DNA from: SHZI01 sp964407855
GTDB taxonomy: Bacteria > Pseudomonadota > Gammaproteobacteria > Steroidobacterales > GCA-2729495
Assembly: GCA_964407855.1 (NCBI GenBank)
Contig: CAYOXI010000001.1
Location: forward strand, 1-64,000
Direction of reading: 5' to 3'
DNA length: 64,000 nt
This document shows, piece after piece, positions 17,956 to 24,478 of the stretch. The position numbers and the translations under genes are program-made. The number at the start of each line of letters is the position of its first letter. Position 1 is the first letter of the stretch. The notes beneath the pieces were generated by a model. That model did no database searches. It was not told where the DNA came from and saw nothing but the letters and a program-made list of their open reading frames with translations.

Positions 17956-18963
17956 ATGATCAGGATCTTCGTCAGTGCCGTGGACGCCCCCGGAGACCGC
18001 AAGGATCTGGAGCGTTCCGTTGCCTCCCCCATAGAAAGGCAACTCATCATCCGGACTTTCAGCGATGCCACCTACCCCGAGCTGATCGATATCGAGCGCC
18101 GGGGACACGGCTTCTACGCCTGGGGCCTGCCCGGCACCACGGAGAACATCGAGAACTGGTTCCTGATGAGCGTCGGCGACTTCGTCCTGCTCGGCCAGAA
18201 AGAAACGTTCCGGTACTACGCCAAGGTGCTCGGCCGCTATGAGAATGCCAAGGCGGCCCGGGCCATCTGGAGCGGCGACGACGACCGTAACTCCCTCCGG
18301 GAGTATCTCTTCTTCCTCTCGGAACCGATCCAGGTGTCCCTGCCCTACGCGGATCTGAAGGACTATCTGAGCGCCGATGTCCGCGGATTCTCCCGGGTCT
18401 CCGACCTGAACATGGGCCGCATTGAGGCCGATTTTGGCAGCGTGGAGCGCTTCGCCCGGCGCCGCCTGCTCAATGCCGCGGCCGGTGGTCCGATTCTCGA
18501 CATGAGCGGCATGATCAGGCTTTCCGAGCGGGAGATCGCCAGGCTGCAGCTGTTCGAACCCCGGAACAGCAAGGATGGTCGCCAGTCCATCGTCGACACG
18601 ATCATCAAGCGGCGGGGGTTGCCCGCCTTCCGCCAGGCCCTGCTGGATGCCTACGAGCACCGCTGCGCGATAACGAATTTCAATGCGCCGGATGCGCTGG
18701 AAGCCGCCTGTATCGCTCCCTACCAGGGCAAGACGACCCATCACCCGTCCAACGGACTGCTGCTCAGGGCGGATTTGCATACCCTCTTTGACCTTGGAAA
18801 GATCGCCATTGATACCGGCACCATGTCCGTGGTGATTGCCGACGACCTCTCTGAGACCAGCTACCGGATACTGGCCGGGCGTCCGCTGCGCTATCCGCGC
18901 GAGGAGAGCGACAGACCGAGCACCGAGGCCCTGGACCTGCACCGGCGCCTCGCCGGCCTCTGA
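17956..18963 (+). CDS. HNH endonuclease with N-terminal EVE/PUA-like domain
   Basis: 335-residue protein. Residues about 220-285 form an HNH_2-type nuclease: YEHRCAITN, then a HHPSNGLLLRADLHTLFDLG stretch with the His/Asn pair and the family's LLRADLHTLFD motif. Residues about 48-145 (HGFYAWGLPG, NWFLMSVGDFVLL, FRYYAKVLGRYEN, LFFLSEPIQVSLP) resemble EVE/PUA-like reader modules that bind modified bases. That domain call is by eye only. The architecture suggests a stand-alone modification-dependent restriction enzyme. It is divergent from thrA and followed 24 bases later by a P-loop ATPase with its own -10-like box. Confidence 0.75.
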   Translation: MIRIFVSAVDAPGDRKDLERSVASPIERQLIIRTFSDATYPELIDIERRGHGFYAWGLPGTTENIENWFLMSVGDFVLLGQKETFRYYAKVLGRYENAKAARAIWSGDDDRNSLREYLFFLSEPIQVSLPYADLKDYLSADVRGFSRVSDLNMGRIEADFGSVERFARRRLLNAAAGGPILDMSGMIRLSEREIARLQLFEPRNSKDGRQSIVDTIIKRRGLPAFRQALLDAYEHRCAITNFNAPDALEAACIAPYQGKTTHHPSNGLLLRADLHTLFDLGKIAIDTGTMSVVIADDLSETSYRILAGRPLRYPREESDRPSTEALDLHRRLAGL

Positions 18964-18974
18964 CGGCGTCCCGG

Positions 18975-18980
18975 TATACT
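18975..18980 (+). promoter_or_regulatory. -10-like hexamer before the P-loop ATPase gene
   Basis: TATACT lies seven bases before the ATG at 18988, directly after the HNH gene's stop, with no ribosome-binding site. This would be a leaderless start for the ATPase gene, independent of the HNH gene. Confidence 0.4.
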
Positions 18981-18987
18981 CCCTGCC

Positions 18988-19839
18988 ATGCGCATGACCC
19001 GCGAAGCTTTTCTCGCCTGGCCCCGCCGGGCGATAACCCTGCTTGGGATGTCGGGCGTGGGCAAGACAACGCTGGCCCGCAAGCTGCCCCAGACAACCTG
19101 GTTTCACTACTCCGGGGACTACCGGATCGGCACTGCTTACCTCGAAGAGCCGATCATGGATAACATCAAGCGGCAGGCGATGCAGGTGGGCTTCCTGCGC
19201 GATCTTCTCCGTAGTGACTCGATCTACATTGCAAGCAACATTTCCGTCCATAATCTGGACCTGATCTCGACCTTCCTGGGCAAGATCGGGGCACCGGCAC
19301 GCGGAGGCCTCCCGGTTGCCGAGTTCCAGCGCCGGCAGCGACTCCACCATGCGGCCGAGATTGCCGCCATGCGTGATGTTGCTGACTTCATCGTCAAGGC
19401 GCGCGAAATCTATGGCTACGATCACTTCGTCAACGATGCGGGTGGCAGCATCTGCGAGCTTGATGACCCGGGCATGCTGAAGGTGCTGGCCGACAACACC
19501 CTGATCCTTTATGTGCGCGCCGCCGACGAGATGGAGCAGGAACTGATCGGCCGGGCGTCGGCCAATCCAAAACCCCTCTATTACCGGGCCGATTTCCTGG
19601 AGCGGGAACTGGCAACCTACCTTGGCGAGTCTGGTAAAGCCTCTGCGGATGACATGGATCCCGACGCTTTCGTACGCTGGATCTTTCCCCGCCTCGTTCA
19701 GCACCGCCGTCCCAGGTACCAGCAGATTGCGGATGATCTGGGCTACACGGTGGATGCCCGGGAAGCAGAATCCGTCCGGGACGAGCAGGATTTTCTGGCC
19801 CTGGTGGTCGAGGGAATCCGCCGCCGGCCCCGGGACTGA
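18988..19839 (+). CDS. P-loop ATPase/kinase of unknown function
   Basis: 283-residue soluble protein with a Walker A motif GMSGVGKTTLARKLP (residues 20-34) directly after a short N-terminus, like small-molecule kinases. Further readable elements are HYSGDYRIGTAYL, a long helical stretch (residues 110-140) and YDHFVNDAGGSICEL with an acidic Walker B-like surrounding. TLILYVRAADEMEQELI, SANPKPLYY and a C-terminal AESVRDEQDF follow. I do not recognise a characterised homologue. Deaminase or nuclease domains are absent, so a defence role with the HNH gene is not supported beyond adjacency. Confidence 0.7.
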   Translation: MRMTREAFLAWPRRAITLLGMSGVGKTTLARKLPQTTWFHYSGDYRIGTAYLEEPIMDNIKRQAMQVGFLRDLLRSDSIYIASNISVHNLDLISTFLGKIGAPARGGLPVAEFQRRQRLHHAAEIAAMRDVADFIVKAREIYGYDHFVNDAGGSICELDDPGMLKVLADNTLILYVRAADEMEQELIGRASANPKPLYYRADFLERELATYLGESGKASADDMDPDAFVRWIFPRLVQHRRPRYQQIADDLGYTVDAREAESVRDEQDFLALVVEGIRRRPRD

Positions 19840-19981
19840 GGCCCAGCGACACAGGCACCGCCGGGTCTGGCAGAATGCCGCGTCCCGCCGGGCCGCAGGC
19901 CTCCGGGGACGCAGGACCGGATGGACCGCCTTCCCTATCCGGCCACTCTCTTGCCGGACCAGACCAGAGCGGGTAATCCAC

Positions 19982-21190
19982 ATGGACACCACCAAGGGCC
20001 AGCGACCACTGGATGGCTATCGCGTTCTCGAAATGGGACAGCTGCTGGCCGGACCCTTTGCTGCCAGCATGCTGGGGTACTTCGGCGCTGAGGTCATCAA
20101 GATCGAGCCGCCGGGTGCCGGTGATCCCATCCGGACCTGGCGCGTGATGAAGGATGGGACCTCCCTCTGGTGGCACAGCCTGGGACGCAACAAGAAGTCA
20201 GTCACGCTGGACCTGCGCAATCCCCGGGGCCGGGCACTGGCCCGCGAGCTGGCCCTGAAATCCGACGTGCTGATCGAAAACTTCCGGCCGGGCACCCTGG
20301 AGAAGTGGGGCCTCGGGCCCGCAGACCTGTGGCAGACGAACCCCGGCCTCATCTACGGGAGGATTTCGGGCTATGGCCAGGACGGCCCCTATGCGGCGAG
20401 GCCCGGCTTCGCATCCGTCTGCGAGGGAGTCGGCGGTTTTCGCTATGTGAATGGCTTTCCCGGGGACGCTCCAGTCCGTCCCAACCTCAGCATCGGCGAT
20501 ACCCTGGCCGGTATCCACTGCGTCATCGGCGTCCTGCTCGCGTGCATACAGCGCAGCCGCGACCCGCATCACCGGGGCCAGGTGGTTGATGCGGCCCTCT
20601 ATGAGTCTGTCTTCAACCTGATGGAGGGCGTTGTGCCGGAGTACTCCGGCGCCGGCGTTGTCCGGGAGCCGTCGGGTTCGACGCTGACCGGCATCGTGCC
20701 CACCAACACCTACCGCTGCCAGGACGGCAAATTTGTCATCATTGGCGGCAACGGGGATTCGATCTACAAGCGCCTCATGCTGGCGATCGGCCGTGCGGAC
20801 CTCGCCGATGATCCCCGGATGGCCGACAACGCCGGCCGGGTGGTGCATGAGAAGGTGCTCGATCAGGCCATTGGTGCCTGGACCGCGACCCTGACGGCTG
20901 CCCGGGTGCTGGAGGTACTTGGCAAGGCCGAGGTACCGTCCGGAGCGATCTACAGCGTGGTCGACATGTTGAACGACCCGCACTTCAATGCCCGGGGACT
21001 CTTCGAGGAGGTGCAGGTCAACGGGCAGGCCCTCACGATTCCCGCCATGCTGCCGTTCCTCAGCGATACGCCGGGACGCACCGACTGGCCGGGACCGGCG
21101 GTCGGCGAGCACAACGCGGCCATACTGGGCGATCTGCTCGGTTATGGCCCGGAGGAACTGGCCGTCCTGGCCCGGGATGGCGTGACCTGA
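19982..21190 (+). CDS. CaiB/BaiF family (class III) CoA-transferase
   Basis: 402-residue class III CoA-transferase moving CoA between carboxylic acids (formyl-, carnitinyl-, succinyl-CoA types; the substrate cannot be told). The N-terminus GYRVLEMGQLLAGPFAASML and FGAEVIKIEPPGAGDPIR are typical. DVLIENFRPGTLEKWGLG, SGYGQDGPYA and SIGDTLAGIH (with the catalytic aspartate of the family) follow. The ATG at 19982 matches the family N-terminus; the frame is open for another 360 bases upstream but that part is the shadow of the ATPase gene. The gene stands alone and ends 20 bases before the convergent RibK-HAD gene. Confidence 0.92.
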   Translation: MDTTKGQRPLDGYRVLEMGQLLAGPFAASMLGYFGAEVIKIEPPGAGDPIRTWRVMKDGTSLWWHSLGRNKKSVTLDLRNPRGRALARELALKSDVLIENFRPGTLEKWGLGPADLWQTNPGLIYGRISGYGQDGPYAARPGFASVCEGVGGFRYVNGFPGDAPVRPNLSIGDTLAGIHCVIGVLLACIQRSRDPHHRGQVVDAALYESVFNLMEGVVPEYSGAGVVREPSGSTLTGIVPTNTYRCQDGKFVIIGGNGDSIYKRLMLAIGRADLADDPRMADNAGRVVHEKVLDQAIGAWTATLTAARVLEVLGKAEVPSGAIYSVVDMLNDPHFNARGLFEEVQVNGQALTIPAMLPFLSDTPGRTDWPGPAVGEHNAAILGDLLGYGPEELAVLARDGVT

Positions 21191-21193
21191 CTG

Positions 21194-21210
21194 CCGGGCC
21201 CGGGGCCCGG
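21194..21210. terminator. GC hairpin between convergent genes
   Basis: CCGGGCC / GGCCCGG forms a seven-base-pair stem with a three-base loop between the stops of the CoA-transferase and the RibK-HAD gene. It could punctuate both transcripts. No T-tract follows on either strand, so intrinsic termination is unproven. Confidence 0.35.
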
Positions 21211-22263
21211 TCACTCGCGCAGCAGGATACGGGGCAGCTGGTGGAAATCAGCGACGATCCGGTGTGCACCTGCCCGCGACAGCAGCGCCGAATCTGCCGC
21301 GCCTGTCAGCACGCCTATGGCATGCAGGCCGGCAGCCCGGGAGGCCTGCATGTCGCCAATCGTATCGCCGACGTAGACACTGTCCGCTGCAGCCAGCCCC
21401 AGCCGGTCGAGGCAGAGCAGCAGGCCTTCCGGATCCGGCTTGCGCCGGTTCACATCACCGCCGGTGATGACCGCATCAAACAACCCGAGCAGGCCGGCGC
21501 GTTCCAGCGGCAGGAAGGATTCTCCGCGGGAGGCCGTCCAGATTCCCAGACGCAGGCCCTGCCCGCGCAGCGCACCAAGGGCCGCCTCAATGCCCGGTAG
21601 CAGTGCCACGCACTCCTCGAGGACTGCAGGCCAGTGCGCGAGCGTCTCCTGTCCCAGTCGGTCAAGGAGCGCCTGATCATCGCGGGAATCGGCCGGTACA
21701 ACCAGGCTCCAGAAGGATTCCCCGAAGTTGAGCGCCCGGTGTACAGCCTCGTCGGTAATCTCCCACCCATAGGGTGCGGCCACCCGTTCAGCGGCCCGCC
21801 GGTAACCGGGCAGTGAGTCCACCAGCGTGCCATCCACGTCGAAGATCACGCCCCGCCAGGGACCCGTGGGTATCCAGCTTATGGTCACCGGATCGTTATC
21901 CTGTAATCCGAGGGTTTCCCGCAGGCAGACTGCGGCAATCAGTTCCGCCTGACCGGCGGCATAACCACTGACCTGCGGCCAGACGATCGCCCCCGTAACC
22001 GGTTCACGGCCTGGCACACTGACCAGCACGGGAACGCATCGGGCGGCGCAGCCACGGCCGTCGCCGGGCCGGATGTCGAGCGCAGGACTGGCGGCAATGG
22101 CAGCGCGGAGCGCGGCAGCGTCTGTATCCGGGACCTCCAGGTTGAGAGTGCCGGGAAACGGATCAATGCCGAGACCGGTCAGGAACTGCTGGCGGGCCCA
22201 GGGCAGCCGGGTGAAGCTCGCTCCCCTGCCCTGTCCGGACCGGACCTGTCCCCTGAAGTTCAT
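21211..22263 (-). CDS. CTP-dependent riboflavin kinase-like (DUF120) / HAD phosphatase fusion
   Basis: 350-residue two-domain protein. Residues 1-130 match archaeal CTP-dependent riboflavin kinase (DUF120): GQVRSGQGRGASF carries the GxGxG loop, DPFPGTLNLEV the Mg-binding Thr and Asn, and AELIAAVCLRETLGLQDND the C-terminal helix-loop. Residues 138-350 are a HAD hydrolase: FDVDGTLVDS (nucleophile Asp), IWTASRG (motif II), KPDPEG (motif III Lys) and VYVGDTIGDM (motif IV). It may make FMN from riboflavin and CTP, with the HAD half acting on a flavin-pathway phosphate (inference). ATG 22263 is chosen; GTG 22275 and TTG 22281 are possible. Confidence 0.85.
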   Translation of the reverse strand: MNFRGQVRSGQGRGASFTRLPWARQQFLTGLGIDPFPGTLNLEVPDTDAAALRAAIAASPALDIRPGDGRGCAARCVPVLVSVPGREPVTGAIVWPQVSGYAAGQAELIAAVCLRETLGLQDNDPVTISWIPTGPWRGVIFDVDGTLVDSLPGYRRAAERVAAPYGWEITDEAVHRALNFGESFWSLVVPADSRDDQALLDRLGQETLAHWPAVLEECVALLPGIEAALGALRGQGLRLGIWTASRGESFLPLERAGLLGLFDAVITGGDVNRRKPDPEGLLLCLDRLGLAAADSVYVGDTIGDMQASRAAGLHAIGVLTGAADSALLSRAGAHRIVADFHQLPRILLRE

Positions 22264-22352
22264 CTCCGTGCTCACGCGCAAGCCAATGGCTATTCTGCCG
22301 GCTGAGCCGTCGCCTCGCTACTCGCCGCGAGTCGTCGGGCGGAGAGGACTGA

Positions 22353-22358
22353 TAGAAT
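22353..22358 (+). promoter_or_regulatory. -10-like element upstream of the SDR gene
   Basis: TAGAAT lies 53 bases before the ATG at 22412. The leader contains AACGGGAGAACG ahead of the start, with GGGAG about 14 bases from the ATG. The region is shared with the divergent RibK-HAD gene. Confidence 0.3.
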
Positions 22359-22411
22359 CCCGCCGCCACGCAGCCTGATCAACCGAAATTCCCAACGGGA
22401 GAACGACCCAC

Positions 22412-23293
22412 ATGCGTTTAGCCATCGTCGGCGCCGCCTATACAGGCAAGGCAGCAGCCAGGTACTTGCGCAGCCTGGGCCATGAAGTCCGCGTCACGAC
22501 TACCCGGCCGGAACGGGAAAGCGAACTGGCCACGGTTGCCGATCAGGTCTTCGTGATGAAGGGGAGCGACGCCGGCCCAATGCAGGCCCTCATCGACGGT
22601 GTGGACGCCGTGATACTCGCCATGGCCGGCGGTCTCGGCGTTAAAGACGGGAAACCGTTCATGGATCCGGTGGCCTATCGCGACTCCTATGTGGGTACGG
22701 CTGAGGCGCTGGCCTCGGCGCTCGCCGCATCGCCCCGTGCCGTCCACGAGCGTCTCCGCCAGATCGTGTTCTGCAGCTCGCTCAATGCCTACGGCGACGC
22801 GCATGGTGTCACGCCGGTTACCGAGGCCACGCCGCCCAACGCGGCCTCGCCGTCGGCCCAGGTCTTCATCGAAACAGAGCAGAAGCTGTCAGCCCTGGAA
22901 ACACCGGGACTCAAGGTGGCGAATTTCCGGACTGGTACCATCTACGGCCCCGGGCGGGAGCACCGGAACGAGCTGCGGCACATTGCCGGCAAGCAGATTC
23001 CCTTTGACGGTCAGTCGGACGCGATGCTGATACACCGGGATGATGTCGTTGGCGCCCTTGCCTTCGCCATCGGGCATGGGCTGTCGGGCCTGTATAACCT
23101 GTTCAACGACATCCCCGCCAACAAGTCGGAGTTTTTCGCCGCCGTGGCTCGTCGGGAAGGCCTCGAGCCGGTCACCTGGCTCGGCGTCGTGAAGGGACCG
23201 CGGGGCGTAAGCAATGCACGCATCAAGGCGGCCGGGTTCCGCTTCAGGGACCCCGACGGTAACCGGGAGAGTGAGGATCTTTTCGCCGGCTGA
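22412..23293 (+). CDS. NAD(P)-binding SDR / nucleoside-sugar epimerase-like protein
   Basis: 293-residue extended-type short-chain dehydrogenase. The Rossmann start MRLAIVGAAYTGKAAARYL has a variant dinucleotide loop (GAAYTGKAA in place of GxxGxxG), recalling YeeZ-like proteins. FCSSLNAYGDA (Ser, Tyr region), NFRTGTIYGPGRE, IHRDDVVGAL and GLYNLFND are standard extended-SDR elements. The canonical YxxxK is not obvious; ETEQKL stands in its place, so catalysis may differ. Substrate unknown. The 3' end overlaps the convergent yqjK-like gene by 50 bases. Confidence 0.82.
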   Translation: MRLAIVGAAYTGKAAARYLRSLGHEVRVTTTRPERESELATVADQVFVMKGSDAGPMQALIDGVDAVILAMAGGLGVKDGKPFMDPVAYRDSYVGTAEALASALAASPRAVHERLRQIVFCSSLNAYGDAHGVTPVTEATPPNAASPSAQVFIETEQKLSALETPGLKVANFRTGTIYGPGREHRNELRHIAGKQIPFDGQSDAMLIHRDDVVGALAFAIGHGLSGLYNLFNDIPANKSEFFAAVARREGLEPVTWLGVVKGPRGVSNARIKAAGFRFRDPDGNRESEDLFAG

Positions 23294-23603
23294 CCAGCTG
23301 GGACAGAAGGTAGGCGAACAGATTACCGGTTGCCTGTATGCGTCGTGCAGCCAGCGCGAGGGCGACCCCGCCTGTCACGATGCGCCGGGTCCTGTTGCGT
23401 CCAAGCAGGAAGAGCAGCAGCGCAGCGCCAGCTGCCAGCAGGGGCGGAGAGGCCAGGCGCGCTACGCTGTCGATTCCCCGGTCGAGCCTGTCCAGACCTT
23501 TGGTGATCCCGGCCAGCTGGCCAGAGAGCCGTTGTCGCTGCAGTCCGGAGCGTGCCGTGAGCAGCACCCGGCGTCGTGCAAGGCTGTCGCCTGAGTTGCT
23601 CAA
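23244..23603 (-). CDS. YqjK-like protein
   Basis: 119-residue basic protein that starts SLARRRVLLTARSGLQRQRL, fitting the YqjK family. A hydrophobic segment LLAAGAALLLFLLG (residues about 55-68) is followed by RNRTRR and a second weakly hydrophobic stretch. It is the last gene of a yqjD-yqjE-yqjK operon with four-base overlaps throughout, and its tail lies under the end of the SDR gene. Its molecular function is unknown; the operon is linked to envelope and stationary-phase stress in E. coli. Confidence 0.78.
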   Translation of the reverse strand: MSNSGDSLARRRVLLTARSGLQRQRLSGQLAGITKGLDRLDRGIDSVARLASPPLLAAGAALLLFLLGRNRTRRIVTGGVALALAARRIQATGNLFAYLLSQLVSRRKDPHSPGYRRGP

Positions 23604-24028
23604 GGCTGCCTGTCGCCGCTACCCGCCAGGCCGGCCTGATCCCGCCGCAGTTCGTTCAGGGTGGCGCCCAGAAAGGCCGGGCGATCCCGAAGCTGCTGAC
23701 GGACATAGAGCACTGCACCCCCTGCCAAAGCGAGAAAGCCGCCGGTGACCATCAGGGATGCCAGCAGGCGATGGGTATCCCAGAACGCAAAAATGATCGT
23801 GAGTCCCGCCAGCAGCACGGCCATGCCGGTGGCAAGAACCGCCACAGCGCCCCAGACAGCCAGGACAGCCATCCGGTCGACCTCCTCCCGGAGCTCGACG
23901 CTGAGCAGCGCGAGCCGCGTCTGTCCGATCTCCAGCAGGGTGGCGAGAACGCCAGACACAGAACCCAGCAGGCGGTGCACGGGGCCGCCCGCCGTCCGGT
24001 GGTCGGGACCGGCGTCGGGTTCGATCAC
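23600..24028 (-). CDS. YqjE-like (phage-holin family) membrane protein
   Basis: 142-residue inner-membrane protein. An amphipathic N-terminal region (LLGSVSGVLATLLEIGQTRL, ALLSVELREEVDRM) is followed by two transmembrane helices (AVLAVWGAVAVLATGMAVLL and LLASLMVTGGFLALAGGAVL). This matches the YqjE/holin_3_6 family. It overlaps the yqjD-like and yqjK-like genes by four bases on each side. Confidence 0.85.
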   Translation of the reverse strand: MIEPDAGPDHRTAGGPVHRLLGSVSGVLATLLEIGQTRLALLSVELREEVDRMAVLAVWGAVAVLATGMAVLLAGLTIIFAFWDTHRLLASLMVTGGFLALAGGAVLYVRQQLRDRPAFLGATLNELRRDQAGLAGSGDRQP

Positions 24029-24330
24029 CGCCGGCTGATCAGCAGGCCCAGGATCAGCCCAACACCGGCGGCCACGCCTACGGCCTGCCAGGGATTGTCC
24101 CGGACGTATTCATCCGCCGACTCGGCTACTTCCTTCATCTGCTCCACCGCCTCACCCTCGACCTCCTTCAACCGCACCCGGGCCTGACTCAGGGATTCCT
24201 CGGCCCGTGCACGGATGCCCTCGACCCGCTCACCGGTTTGTGCTGCGGTGGCATGCAGCAAAGCCTCTGCATCTGCTACCACGGCCTGCAGGTCGCGGAC
24301 CAACTTCTCACTGGGGGTTCGCCTTGCCAT
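24025..24330 (-). CDS. ElaB/YqjD family (DUF883) membrane-anchored protein
   Basis: 101-residue protein with a long charged helix (residues 8-70, e.g. VVADAEALLHATAAQTGERV). The C-terminal DNPWQAVGVAAGVGLILGLL anchor ends ISRR, the hallmark of ElaB/YqjD. In E. coli these bind stationary-phase ribosomes at the membrane. It is the first gene of the yqjDEK-like operon. Its start lies 148 bases from the divergent subtilase gene, and that gap holds the two promoters and nothing else I can recognise. Confidence 0.9.
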   Translation of the reverse strand: MARRTPSEKLVRDLQAVVADAEALLHATAAQTGERVEGIRARAEESLSQARVRLKEVEGEAVEQMKEVAESADEYVRDNPWQAVGVAAGVGLILGLLISRR

Positions 24331-24478
24331 TGCAGCTTCGCCTTTTTTAACCTGTCTCAGGCCCTGATGTTAACAGGGACGCTCTCCCGGCGTGACGTAC
24401 CCGTCGCACCTGCAACGGGCCTTTGGCCCATACTTGCCGGGTTGACTGCTGGCCCCGACAGCAGTGCGGAGGTGCTGG

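Noticed and set aside
17956..19839. Two-gene defence system (HNH plus ATPase)
   Set aside because: The ATPase has its own start signal and no domain typical of defence ATPases; adjacency alone is insufficient, so the genes are reported separately.
17917..19995. A 692-codon open frame on the minus strand
   Set aside because: It lies opposite the HNH and P-loop genes, whose plus-strand proteins have coherent motifs. Its translation is a low-complexity Gly/Arg/Pro mix with no domain, as expected of an antisense shadow in high-GC DNA.
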